Of a stretch of 64,000 bases of DNA, positions 31,200-39,183 are shown piece after piece (position 1 is the first letter of the stretch; each line of letters starts with the position of its first letter). This stretch comes from an uncultured Spartobacteria bacterium (GTDB lineage Bacteria; Verrucomicrobiota; Verrucomicrobiia; Chthoniobacterales; JAATET01): positions 62,001 to 126,000 of the forward strand of contig CALLUD010000011.1 in assembly GCA_938011325.1 (NCBI GenBank), given 5' to 3'. The position numbers and the translations under genes were made by a program. The notes below the pieces were generated by a model. The model had not been told where the DNA came from, ran no database searches, and was given only the letters and a program-made list of their open reading frames with translations.

Positions 31200-31859
31200 A
31201 TGTTGTTAGAGCACCCCGTTTCCACGCCTCCTCACCGACAAAAACCCAACCCGCGACAGCCGCTCGTGGCCGCAGAGCTGAATCCGAATCCATTCGTCGT
31301 CTTTGGAGAATGGTTCAACGCGGCCCGGGCCGCGGAAATTCCGGAGTGCAACGCCGCGAGCCTCGCCACGGCCGACGCGAATGGCCGCGTCACCTGCCGC
31401 ACGGTGCTGCTCAAGGCGTGGGACAAGCGGGGGTTTGTCTTCTTCACGAACTACACGAGCGAAAAGGCCCGCCAGCTCGATGAAAATCCGCACGCCGCAC
31501 TTCTCTTCCCGTGGCTGCAAATGTCGCGCCAGGTCGAAATCACCGGGCGCGCCGAGCGCATCAGCACCGCCGAATCGGCTGCGTATTTCGTGACGCGTCC
31601 GTTCAAGAGCCAGGTCGGCGCGTGGATCTCGCAGCAGAGCTCGGTGATCACCTCGCGCGCGATGCTCGAGGCGAAATTCCACCAGATGCTGCGGAAGTTC
31701 CGTGACGGCAAGGTGCCGTTGCCCGACCACTGGGGCGGCTATCGCATCGTGCCGGACACGTTCGAATTCTGGCAGGCCGGCGCACACCGCCTTCACGACC
31801 GTATTCAATACAAGCGGGCCTATCACGGCGACTGGCGCCGCGTGAGATTGCAACCCTAG
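31200..31859 (+). CDS. pdxH: pyridoxamine/pyridoxine 5'-phosphate oxidase
   Basis: 219 residues, close to E. coli PdxH. FMN enzyme that makes pyridoxal 5'-phosphate. Landmarks: ASLATADANGRVTCRTVLLKAWDKRGFVFFTNYTSEKARQL (FMN site), AALLFPWLQMSRQVEITGRAERI, SQVGAWISQQSSVI and the C-terminal signature FEFWQAGAHRLHDRIQYKR. The C-terminal RVRLQP is the normal end. A strong terminator follows 19 bases later. Confidence 0.96.
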   Translation: MLLEHPVSTPPHRQKPNPRQPLVAAELNPNPFVVFGEWFNAARAAEIPECNAASLATADANGRVTCRTVLLKAWDKRGFVFFTNYTSEKARQLDENPHAALLFPWLQMSRQVEITGRAERISTAESAAYFVTRPFKSQVGAWISQQSSVITSRAMLEAKFHQMLRKFRDGKVPLPDHWGGYRIVPDTFEFWQAGAHRLHDRIQYKRAYHGDWRRVRLQP

Positions 31860-31878
31860 GTTCAGCGCCACCAAGGGA

Positions 31879-31918
31879 CGCCGCGTGGGATTTTTCTCAC
31901 GCGGCGTTTTTCGTTTCT
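31879..31918 (+). terminator. rho-independent terminator after pdxH
   Basis: ACGCCGCGTG (31879-31888) pairs with CACGCGGCGT (31898-31907), extended by one GA/TC pair around the T-rich loop, and is followed by TTTTTCGTTTCTT. It separates pdxH from the anaerobic nrdD block; its tail abuts the FNR-type box that starts at 31918. Confidence 0.92.
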
Positions 31919-31931
31919 TGATGAGGGTCAA
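31918..31931 (+). promoter_or_regulatory. FNR/Dnr-type box upstream of nrdD
   Basis: TTGATGAGGGTCAA matches the palindrome TTGAT-N4-ATCAA at 9 of its 10 defined positions. It is centred about 80 bases before the nrdD ATG. A weak -10 (TACTAC or TACATA, 31954-31962) is at a fitting distance for activation from near -41. The Crp/Fnr gene at 35974 has a matching recognition helix. Confidence 0.6.
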
Positions 31932-32003
31932 TGCCTCGTTCCCCGGGCTGGACTACTACATATCGCGCTCTCGATCCCCGAACACCACAACATGTAGCCA
32001 TCC

Positions 32004-33734
32004 ATGCCCGCCGTTGCCTCCCCTTTCACCTCGATCGATCCCGTCTCGTCGCTCAACGAATACCTCGACCGCAGCGACTGGCGGGTTCATGCCAACGCGA
32101 ACCAGGGCTACTCGCTCGGCGGCATGATTCTGAATGTCGGCGGCAAATTGACCGCCAACTACTGGCTCGACCACATCTACCCGCCGGAGGTGAGCCGCGC
32201 GCATCGCGAGGGCGATTTCCACATTCACGACCTCGACATGTTCTCCGGCTACTGCGCCGGGTGGTCGCTCCGCACCTTGCTGGCCGAGGGATTCAACGGC
32301 GTGCCGAACAAGGTCGAGTCCGGCCCTCCGCGCCACCTCCGCACCGCGCTCGGACAGATGGTGAATTTCCTCGGCACGCTGCAAAACGAGTGGGCCGGCG
32401 CGCAGGCGTTCAGCTCGGTCGACACGTATCTCGCGCCCTTCGTGCGTGCGGACGGACTCGACGAGGAAACCGTGCGGCAGAACCTCCAGGAGTTCGTTTT
32501 CAACCTCAACGTCCCCTCGCGCTGGGGCACGCAAACGCCCTTCACAAACCTCACCTTCGACTGGGTCTGTCCCGAGGATTTGCGCAACCAGCATCCGCTC
32601 ATCGGCGGAAAACCGGCGTCCTTCGTCTACGGCGACCTCGAGGAGGAGATGCGAATCATCAACCGCGCCTTTCTCCAGGTGATGGTCGCGGGCGACGCGA
32701 AGCAGCGTGTCTTCACCTTCCCGATCCCGACCTACAACATCACCAGTGACTTTCCGTGGGAAAGCGACGCCGCGGAGCTCCTTTTCGAGGTCACCGCGAA
32801 ATACGGGCTCCCGTATTTCCAGAACTTCCTCAACTCCGATCTCCAACCCGGCATGGTCCGCTCCATGTGCTGCCGGCTTCAGCTCGATCTCCGCGAGCTG
32901 CTCAAGCGCGGCAACGGACTCTTCGGCTCCGCCGAGCAAACGGGATCCCTCGGCGTTGTCACGATCAACACGGCCCGCCTCGGCTGGGCCTACCCCGAAA
33001 ACGAAACTGCGCTCTTTGCGCGCCTCGACGAGCTGCTCGATCTCGCGAAGCAAAGCCTGGAAATCAAGCGCCGCGTCATCGAGGAGCAGATGGAGCGCGG
33101 ACTCTACCCCTACACGCGCCGCTACCTCGGCACGCTGCGAAACCACTTCTCCACAATCGGAGTGAATGGCGTGAACGAATGCATTCGGAACTTCACGCAC
33201 GACGAAGAGGACATCTCCACCCCGTGGGGACGCGACTTCGCTTTGCGACTGCTCGACCACACGCGCGAGCGAATTGCGGAGTTTCAGCAGGAAACCGGTC
33301 ACCTCTACAACCTCGAGGCGACCCCGGCGGAGGGAACGACGTATCGGTTCGCCCGCTCGGATCAGCAACGTTGCCCGGGCATCATCCAGGCCGGCTCGTC
33401 CGACGCACCGTATTACACAAACTCCACCCAGCTCCCGGTCGGCTTCACCGACGACCCCTTCGAAGCGCTCGATCATCAGGAGGCGCTGCAGGGTCGCTAC
33501 ACCGGCGGCACGGTCTTTCACCTCTACCTGCCGGAGCGGGTGTCCAGCGCCCGGGCGTGCCGGGAACTCATTCGCCGCACGCTCAGCCGCTACCGCATCC
33601 CCTACCTCACGATCACGCCCACCTTCTCAATCTGCCCGACACACGGCTACCTCGCCGGCGAGCATCCCTTCTGTCCCATCTGCGACGAAGAACGCCTCGC
33701 CCGCAAACGCGCGGCGCACCTTGCCATTCTATGA
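32004..33734 (+). CDS. nrdD: class III anaerobic ribonucleotide reductase, large part lacking the glycyl-radical tail
   Basis: 576 residues. Reduces ribonucleotides to deoxyribonucleotides under anaerobic conditions. The barrel Cys are visible: Cys84 (SGYCAGWSL) for the thiyl radical and Cys289/Cys290 (SMCCRL). The Zn site has Cys544 in SICPTHGY and Cys557/Cys560 in HPFCPIC. The chain then stops. The usual RVxGY glycyl-radical loop is absent and sits on the next ORF, which overlaps it by ATGA. There is no N-terminal ATP-cone, so allosteric control must differ from the E. coli/T4 type. nrdG follows. Expected to be FNR-activated. Confidence 0.92.
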   Translation: MPAVASPFTSIDPVSSLNEYLDRSDWRVHANANQGYSLGGMILNVGGKLTANYWLDHIYPPEVSRAHREGDFHIHDLDMFSGYCAGWSLRTLLAEGFNGVPNKVESGPPRHLRTALGQMVNFLGTLQNEWAGAQAFSSVDTYLAPFVRADGLDEETVRQNLQEFVFNLNVPSRWGTQTPFTNLTFDWVCPEDLRNQHPLIGGKPASFVYGDLEEEMRIINRAFLQVMVAGDAKQRVFTFPIPTYNITSDFPWESDAAELLFEVTAKYGLPYFQNFLNSDLQPGMVRSMCCRLQLDLRELLKRGNGLFGSAEQTGSLGVVTINTARLGWAYPENETALFARLDELLDLAKQSLEIKRRVIEEQMERGLYPYTRRYLGTLRNHFSTIGVNGVNECIRNFTHDEEDISTPWGRDFALRLLDHTRERIAEFQQETGHLYNLEATPAEGTTYRFARSDQQRCPGIIQAGSSDAPYYTNSTQLPVGFTDDPFEALDHQEALQGRYTGGTVFHLYLPERVSSARACRELIRRTLSRYRIPYLTITPTFSICPTHGYLAGEHPFCPICDEERLARKRAAHLAIL

Positions 33735-33904
33735 AAACCATCGAACTCGACGACAGCGAACGCCAACCCTGCGAAATCTGGACCCGCGTGATGGGCTACC
33801 ACCGCCCCGTCTCGCAATTCAACCCGGGCAAAAAGAGCGAATATCGCGAACGCCGCCCCTTCCGGGAGACGTCCGACCGTGACGTGCGCGCCCTTGCAGC
33901 CTGA
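33731..33904 (+). CDS. nrdD: separate glycyl-radical domain of NrdD
   Basis: 57 residues, MKTIELDDSERQPCEIWTRVMGYHRP at the start. WTRVMGYHRPVSQFNPGKKSEYRERR is the C-terminal class III signature; Gly22 should carry the radical. Cys14, just before it, may complete the Zn site whose other three Cys (544, 557, 560) are on the large chain. The ATG overlaps the nrdD TGA (ATGA), so reinitiation is likely; I see no slippery sequence for frameshifting. The two chains must assemble for activity. I recall small proteins of this type annotated as NrdD elsewhere, so the split may be an established subtype. Confidence 0.85.
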   Translation: MKTIELDDSERQPCEIWTRVMGYHRPVSQFNPGKKSEYRERRPFRETSDRDVRALAA

Positions 33905-34529
33905 CCGGCTGCGGGTTGGCGGGCTCACTCCATTCTCCACCGTGGATTATCCCGGGCGGCTCTGCGCGGTCGTCTTTTGCCAGGGCTGCCCGTGGAGATG
34001 CCGATACTGCCACAATCCCCACCTCCAGCCGACCACCCACGGCTCGTGGACATGGCAGGCGGTGGAGGAGTTTTTGAAGTCGCGCCGCGGCCTGCTGGAG
34101 GCCGTCGTTTTCAGCGGCGGTGAACCGACGATCCAGGTCGCGCTCGAACCGGCGGTCCGTGCAGTGCGCGCCCTCGGCTTCGAAGTGGGCCTCCACACGG
34201 CCGGAATCAACGTGCCACGGCTCCAACGCGTGCTGCCGCTCGTAAGCTGGGTGGGACTCGATATCAAGGCGCCGTTTGACGAACGCTACAACGCGATCAC
34301 GCAGTCGAAGCAAAGCCACCTCGCCTCGCGTGCCGCGCTCGAGGCGGTGCTCGCCAGCGGTGTGGACTACGAGGTGCGCACCACCGTTCATCCCGCGCTG
34401 TTGAGCGACGAGGACTGCGAGGCAATCAACCGCCAGCTCGTCGCACTTGGGTCGAGACCATCGCGATGGCAGAAGTTTCGTGCGATCGGATGTCAGGACG
34501 AGGCGTTGAACGATCCGGCCGGCTCTTGA
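33879..34529 (+). CDS. nrdG: anaerobic ribonucleotide reductase activase, radical SAM
   Basis: 216 residues from a GTG that overlaps the glycyl-radical ORF by 26 bases. Radical SAM enzyme that makes the glycyl radical on NrdD. The cluster motif is Cys37-x3-Cys41-x2-Cys44 (GCPWRCRYC), followed by HNPHLQP and the SAM-binding SGGEPT. It begins VGGLTPFSTVDYPGRLCAVVFCQGC, the opening of the longer NrdG type paired with thermophilic and fermentative NrdD, unlike the short E. coli version. Its target Gly is on the adjacent 57-residue protein. Confidence 0.93.
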   Translation: MTCAPLQPDRLRVGGLTPFSTVDYPGRLCAVVFCQGCPWRCRYCHNPHLQPTTHGSWTWQAVEEFLKSRRGLLEAVVFSGGEPTIQVALEPAVRAVRALGFEVGLHTAGINVPRLQRVLPLVSWVGLDIKAPFDERYNAITQSKQSHLASRAALEAVLASGVDYEVRTTVHPALLSDEDCEAINRQLVALGSRPSRWQKFRAIGCQDEALNDPAGS

Positions 34530-34574
34530 TGCCGGACAACGACATCACACGCGATCGGAGGGACGTTGCAAACA

Positions 34575-35642
34575 ATGTCACGTGAAGTGTCGTCAAGCGA
34601 CCGCCCTGTCATCGTCATTTGGGAGGTCACGCAACGCTGCATGCTCGCGTGCCAGCATTGCCGCGCCGAGGCGCAGATGCACTCCCATCCCGACGAGCTC
34701 GACCGCGCGCAATGCGAGATTCTTCTCGATCAGGTCGCGGAGATGCAGCCGCGATTCTTCATCCTCACGGGCGGAGATCCCGCAAGCCGGTCGGACATCC
34801 TTGAAATCATCGCCGGCGCCACACGCCGCGGGCTGCGCGTGGGATTCAGTCCCAGCGCGACACCGCGCCTGCTGCGCATGAACTTCGACGATCTGCGCAT
34901 GGCCGGCGTCCGGCAGATGTCGCTCAGCATCGATGGAGCGACCGAGGAGTCGCACGACGAATTTCGGGGCATTTACGGCACATGGAACTGGACCATGGCC
35001 GCCTACACTGCGGCCCGCCGCGCGCGGATTCCCGTGCAGATCAACACGACCTTCTCGCGGTCGAATATCGACCAGTTTCCGGAATTCGTTCGTCTCGTCC
35101 AGCAGCTGCAACCCGTGGCATGGAGTGTCTTTCTTCTCGTGCCGACAGGCCGCGCAGATCTCGACGAAATGCTCGATGCCGACAAGACGGAGACGCTTCT
35201 CGAAGCGCTTTCCAAGGTTCCTGCCCAGACCGGCATTCCGGTAAAGACCACCGAGGCGCCACACTACCGCCGCGTCGTCATGCAATCGCTCGCGACGCTG
35301 GATACCGGCCGGCGGCTCTGGCGTTTCGCCCCGACCAACGATGGCCGGGGCTGCGTGTTCATCTCCCATACGGGCGAGGTGCGCCCCAGCGGATTTCTTC
35401 CCATCGACTGCGGCAACATTCGACGCGAGAGCCTCGGCGAGATTTACGCGCATTCACCGGTGTTCCGCGCCTTGCGGGATCCCGATCGCCTCCTTGGCAA
35501 GTGCCGTCGCTGCGAATATCGCATGATCTGCGGCGGTTCACGCGCACGCGCCTACGCCGTCACCGGCGACTATCTCGCCGAGGAGCCATGTTGCGCCTAC
35601 CAGCCGAAGGGCGCTTCCGAAGTCAGCATCCTGCACGCATGA
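34575..35642 (+). CDS. radical SAM/SPASM protein, TIGR04053-like
   Basis: 355 residues from the ATG at 34575, with GGAGGGA at 34557-34563 as ribosome site; a TTG at 34566 is too close to it. The SAM cluster is Cys22-x3-Cys26-x2-Cys29 (QRCMLACQHCRAEA), then LTGGDPASRSD, SLSIDGATEESHDEFRG and the SPASM domain with GCVFISHTGEVRPSGFLPIDCGN and KCRRCEYRMICGG. The segment TTEAPHYRRV and the overall order fit a sporadic family next to the haem AhbD/NirJ-type enzymes. A role in haem or peptide modification is possible; I cannot name the substrate. It overlaps the next small ORF by four bases. Confidence 0.85.
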   Translation: MSREVSSSDRPVIVIWEVTQRCMLACQHCRAEAQMHSHPDELDRAQCEILLDQVAEMQPRFFILTGGDPASRSDILEIIAGATRRGLRVGFSPSATPRLLRMNFDDLRMAGVRQMSLSIDGATEESHDEFRGIYGTWNWTMAAYTAARRARIPVQINTTFSRSNIDQFPEFVRLVQQLQPVAWSVFLLVPTGRADLDEMLDADKTETLLEALSKVPAQTGIPVKTTEAPHYRRVVMQSLATLDTGRRLWRFAPTNDGRGCVFISHTGEVRPSGFLPIDCGNIRRESLGEIYAHSPVFRALRDPDRLLGKCRRCEYRMICGGSRARAYAVTGDYLAEEPCCAYQPKGASEVSILHA

Positions 35643-35848
35643 TCAACGTCACCCGATTGTTTTGCGGCGCGTCACAGCCTGCGGATGCCCTTCGCTCCGG
35701 CCGTGGTCACGGCGCCCCGGGCACTGCTGGATTCATCGCCTGCTTTTATCACCGCGCGCTCTGCATGCCCACGGAGTCCGTGGCCGACGATCCCGGGTGC
35801 TATTTGACCGACGACGAGATTTTTGCGGGATTCGAAGCCGCCGCGTAA
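35639..35848 (+). CDS. small ORF resembling the N-terminus of AhbC-type enzymes
   Basis: 69 residues, coupled to the radical SAM gene by ATGA. The first 20 residues, INVTRLFCGASQPADALR, recall the opening of haem-pathway radical SAM proteins of the AhbC type (ISKLYCG-like). What follows does not contain the radical SAM motif; it is a short segment with HRALCMP and an acidic end DDEIFAGFEAAA. Either a truncated gene remnant or a real small partner protein. Four Cys are present. The similarity is from memory and short, so the link is tentative. Confidence 0.4.
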   Translation: MINVTRLFCGASQPADALRSGRGHGAPGTAGFIACFYHRALCMPTESVADDPGCYLTDDEIFAGFEAAA

Positions 35849-35861
35849 TCTGAGCGAAGGC

Positions 35862-35920
35862 AAAATTCGAGAGGTTTTCCCCAACCGGTGGTGAGTATTG
35901 CCGCCGGAAAAATTCGAGAG
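35862..35920 (+). repeat. 12-bp direct repeat before the Crp/Fnr gene
   Basis: AAAATTCGAGAG occurs at 35862-35873 and again at 35909-35920, starts 47 bases apart, in the gap before the regulator gene at 35974. The spacing is not a whole number of helical turns (about 4.5). It may be a regulator binding pair or chance. Confidence 0.35.
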
Positions 35921-35973
35921 TGCTGCCATCGATCAAGAAACCCGACGAACAACGGGGACGGTCGACAAAGCAC

Positions 35974-36828
35974 ATGAAAATGGATCTGACAAACACTCGA
36001 ACCAGGGAAGCCCTCGCCGCTCGCGGGTATCCCTGTGCACCGACCCGGGCTGATGCGTTTACCCAACGACTCAGCAATTACCTCCACCCTCATCATGGCT
36101 CGGAGGACATCTCCGGCTTTCGCGTGGAGGCGCTTTGTTACTTTCTCCGGAACACGAAGCTGCTCGCCGACCTTCCGGAGCAGGATCTGCGCGATCTCGC
36201 CGCAGACGCCACCGTAAAGACGCTCGCCAAGGGTTCCTACCTCTTTCACAAGGATGAACCGTCGCCCGGCCTCTGCATCGTGCGCCGCGGCATCGTGAAC
36301 TTTCACCGCGTCGCCATGGACGGCCGTGAGATCGTGATGCACTTCTACCGCGAGGGCGAGGTGCTGCCAGGCATCTCGGCCGAGGGCGACAACGGCAGCC
36401 CCGCCGATGCACGCGCGGTGATCGCCAGCGAAATCATTGTCATTCCGCGACGCAGCTTCCTTTTGAAGGTTCGCAACTGCCCGGAGCTCGCGTTTCGCCT
36501 GCTCTCCGCGGCGGACCGGCAGATCTACGAACTCGCCGATTCGTTCGAGGACTTCTGCTCGAAAAATGCCTCGGCCCGATTCGTCCAGTGGCTCCTGCGT
36601 CGCTGCGGCAATCCGACCAGCCGCGACTCGGTGGATATCGATGTCGGCACGACGAAGCGGGCGCTCGCCAGCGAGCTGGGAGTGCGTCAGGAAACCCTCT
36701 CGAGGACCCTGCGGCAGCTGACCGAGTCGGGACACCTTCGCGTGCGTGGCCGAAAGATCACCATCGCGAATCCTTCACGGTTGCGGAACGCCTGGGCGGC
36801 GGAAACACGCGCCGCGCGGGCCGCATAA
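35974..36828 (+). CDS. Crp/Fnr-family regulator
   Basis: 284 residues from the ATG at 35974; the in-frame ATG six bases later (35980) and 35920 are alternatives. The sensor domain (about 50-160) is a cyclic-nucleotide-binding fold: DLPEQDLRDLAADATVKTLAKGSYLFHKDEPSPGLCIVRRGIV. A long helix is followed by a winged helix with VGTTKRALASELGVRQETLSRTLRQL. The Glu-x-x-Ser-Arg pattern in the recognition helix matches FNR and should read TTGAT half-sites, like the box at 31918. The N-terminal Cys cluster of FNR is missing, so it is not a standard oxygen sensor; a Dnr-type haem/NO or redox input is possible. Confidence 0.88.
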   Translation: MKMDLTNTRTREALAARGYPCAPTRADAFTQRLSNYLHPHHGSEDISGFRVEALCYFLRNTKLLADLPEQDLRDLAADATVKTLAKGSYLFHKDEPSPGLCIVRRGIVNFHRVAMDGREIVMHFYREGEVLPGISAEGDNGSPADARAVIASEIIVIPRRSFLLKVRNCPELAFRLLSAADRQIYELADSFEDFCSKNASARFVQWLLRRCGNPTSRDSVDIDVGTTKRALASELGVRQETLSRTLRQLTESGHLRVRGRKITIANPSRLRNAWAAETRAARAA

Positions 36829-36836
36829 GGCGAATC

Positions 36837-36983
36837 TCAATTTCCTCCGCCAGATCGAGGGCTGCGGGGCAACCCGCAGCCTTCGCATTTGCAGGAGCCC
36901 TTGCGACGCCGAGCCCGCCGCACGACAAGGTAGGTCACGGCTGCGGTGATGAGCAGAAGAACGAGGATCTGATCGAGCATCAT
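36837..36983 (-). CDS. FeoB-associated Cys-rich membrane protein
   Basis: 48 residues. One N-terminal membrane helix (ILVLLLITAAVTYLVV) followed by a basic stretch RRARRRKGSCKCEGCGL with three Cys. This is the layout of the small Feo-linked family (PF12669 type). It starts in an ATGA overlap with the feoB stop; an adjacent ATG at 36980 is also possible. It probably assists ferrous iron import. Confidence 0.8.
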   Translation of the reverse strand: MMLDQILVLLLITAAVTYLVVRRARRRKGSCKCEGCGLPRSPRSGGGN

Positions 36984-38881
36984 TGAAAACCCAGCAATCG
37001 CCCTCCCTGATACACCAGTAGTGCGCCCCCATAGGCGAGCAATGTCATGTAGGCGAACTGGAGAAGCGGCCAGCGCCAGCTGTTTGTCTCCCGGCGCACC
37101 ACGGCAAGCGTGCTGATGCACTGCATCGCCAGCACGTAAAACACCATCAAGCCGACGCACACAAGCGGGGTAAACACTGCGGTGCCATCCGGTCGCTTCT
37201 GCGAGAGCAGGATTTCCCGAAGCACCTCCGGCTCCTCGCTGTCGTCTTCGACATTGTAAACGATCGCCATCGTGCCGACGAAAACCTCCCGCGCCGCGAA
37301 GGACGCGATCAATCCAATGCCGATCTGCCAGTCGTATCCCAACGGCTCCAAAACAGGCTCGATCACACGCCCGATCCGGCCGGCGAAGCTCTGCGACAGC
37401 GCCTCGGATCCCGTGGCATCGGCGTTCGCGGGCTTCGGATACGTCACCAACGCCCACAGCACGATCGACAGGGCGAGAATCACCGTGCCCGCATTCTTAA
37501 GAAAGAGCACCGCCCGCTCGCGAATGCGGAGCAGCACCGCGCTCAGGGCGGGTCTGCGATACGGCGGCATTTCCATGAGCAGCATCGACGTCGCGCGACG
37601 CTGCGAGAAGCGATTGAAAATCCACGCCGTGCCGAATGCCGCGACCACACCCAGCAGATACATGGAAAGCATGATCCCGGCTTTCGCCCAGGCACTCACC
37701 TCATTGCCCGGAAAGAGCAGCGCGATCATCAGCGCATAGACGGGCAGTCGCGCCGAGCAGCTCATGAATGGCGCGACAAAAATCGTCGTCAACCGTTCGC
37801 GGCGATCCTCGATCGTGCGCGTGGCCATCACGCCGGGAATGGCGCACGCAAACGAGCTCAACAGCGGAATGAACGACTTCCCCTGCAAACCCACCAGCGC
37901 CATCACCCGGTCCATGATGAAGGCCGCGCGCGCCATGTAGCCACTGTCCTCCAGCAGTCCGAGGAAGAAGAAGAGAATCACGATCTGCGGCAGGAAGATC
38001 ACCACACCTCCGACACCCGCGACGACTCCATCGGCGAGCAGACTCCGCAAATCGCCCGGGGGCAACACCTGCTCGATCCAGCCGGCAACGACCGCCGTTC
38101 CCTGCTCGATCCAGTCCATCGGCCACGCGGCCACGGCAAAGATCGCGTAAAAGATCAGCGCCATCGTCGCGGCGAAAAACACCCAGCCCCACACCGGATG
38201 GGTGAGCACCGCGTCGAATCGATCGGTCCACGTGCGCGGTGGCTCGCCTGGCTTGTGCACGCACTCCGCGCAGATGTCCTGCAGCCACACGTAGCGCGCC
38301 GAGACGTCCTTCTCATCGAGCAAACCAGCGCCGCACACCACGTCGTCCAGCGGAGCGGAGAGCAGGCTTTTCAATTCGATGAGGCCCACGCCTTTTGACG
38401 CCACCATGGGAACAACCGGCACGCAAAGCCGCTTCGCCAGCGCCTTCGGATCGACGCGAATGCCGCGCGACTCCGCGACGTCCACCATGTTCAATGCGAC
38501 AATGACGGGAATCCCGAGCTCCAACAGTTGCGTCGTGAGATAGAGGTTGCGCTCGAGATTCGACGCATCCACCACACTCACCACGACATCGGGCCGCGGG
38601 GTGTCGTCGCGTCGGCCGCGAAGAATGTCCCGCGCAATTTCCTCATCGGGACTCCGCGCCTCAAGGCTGTAACTCCCGGGAAGATCGATGATTTCCAGCA
38701 CCTCTCCGTGCAGGCCCCGGCAGCGCCCGGTCTTTCGCTCGACCGTTACACCGGGATAGTTCGCGACTTTCTGCCGCAGCCCTGTCAGCGCGTTGAAGAG
38801 CGTGCTCTTGCCGCAATTCGGATTTCCAATGATCGCCACGACCCGCTGGGCCGTGCGGACCGGAGACGCGGTCGCGGTCAT
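36980..38881 (-). CDS. feoB: ferrous iron transporter FeoB
   Basis: 633 residues. GTP-dependent Fe2+ uptake across the inner membrane. The N-terminal G-domain has GNPNCGKST (residues 19-27), IDLPGSYSLEARSPDE and NMVDVAESR; a helical GDI-like region precedes the membrane domain, where LLEDSGYMARAAFIMDRVMALVGLQGKSFIPLLSSFACAIPG is the gate motif and FASREVFVGTM-like FAAREVFVGTM lies near the end. About 8-10 helices. It is shorter than the 770-residue E. coli protein. The ATG overlaps the feoA stop. Confidence 0.95.
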   Translation of the reverse strand: MTATASPVRTAQRVVAIIGNPNCGKSTLFNALTGLRQKVANYPGVTVERKTGRCRGLHGEVLEIIDLPGSYSLEARSPDEEIARDILRGRRDDTPRPDVVVSVVDASNLERNLYLTTQLLELGIPVIVALNMVDVAESRGIRVDPKALAKRLCVPVVPMVASKGVGLIELKSLLSAPLDDVVCGAGLLDEKDVSARYVWLQDICAECVHKPGEPPRTWTDRFDAVLTHPVWGWVFFAATMALIFYAIFAVAAWPMDWIEQGTAVVAGWIEQVLPPGDLRSLLADGVVAGVGGVVIFLPQIVILFFFLGLLEDSGYMARAAFIMDRVMALVGLQGKSFIPLLSSFACAIPGVMATRTIEDRRERLTTIFVAPFMSCSARLPVYALMIALLFPGNEVSAWAKAGIMLSMYLLGVVAAFGTAWIFNRFSQRRATSMLLMEMPPYRRPALSAVLLRIRERAVLFLKNAGTVILALSIVLWALVTYPKPANADATGSEALSQSFAGRIGRVIEPVLEPLGYDWQIGIGLIASFAAREVFVGTMAIVYNVEDDSEEPEVLREILLSQKRPDGTAVFTPLVCVGLMVFYVLAMQCISTLAVVRRETNSWRWPLLQFAYMTLLAYGGALLVYQGGRLLGFQ

Positions 38882-39177
38882 TTCCACTCCTCCACGCCGA
38901 TTCCGCGCGCCTCCACCCGTCTCACGGAAAGGTGGTAACCGCGCACGCGCACTTCGATCGGATCGCCAAGCGGCGCAAAGCGAACCACCTCCACCGAGGT
39001 TCCCGGCACGAATCCCATTTCGAGCAGCCGGTGCGCCTTTTGCGGAGGAAGATCGATTCCCGCCACGCGCAGGCGTTGCCCCGGCAACGCCTCGCCGAGA
39101 TGCCGGCAGGACGTCGCTCCGCGACGGATCGAATCGCGACTCAGTCTCAAAATGCGGTCAAAAATTTCGGAGATCAT
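38878..39177 (-). CDS. feoA: ferrous iron transport protein A
   Basis: 99 residues. SH3-like domain (about 25-95) with LPGQRLRVAGIDLPPQKAHRLLEMGFVPGTSVEVVRFAPLGDPIEVRVRGYHLSVRRVEARGIGVE, the FeoA signature. A helical N-terminal stretch of about 25 residues precedes it. It aids FeoB function. It begins six bases after the porin stop and overlaps feoB, so it belongs to the long minus-strand run. Confidence 0.93.
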   Translation of the reverse strand: MISEIFDRILRLSRDSIRRGATSCRHLGEALPGQRLRVAGIDLPPQKAHRLLEMGFVPGTSVEVVRFAPLGDPIEVRVRGYHLSVRRVEARGIGVEEWK

Positions 39178-39183
39178 CGCGGT

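Noticed and set aside
34526..34539. TTGATGCCGGACAA, a weak FNR-like site between nrdG and the radical SAM gene
   Set aside because: Two mismatches in the second half-site and too close to the start codon for a usual promoter layout.
35974..36828. Calling the Crp/Fnr gene a true oxygen-sensing fnr
   Set aside because: It lacks the N-terminal Cys cluster that holds the iron-sulfur cluster, so only the family name is supported.
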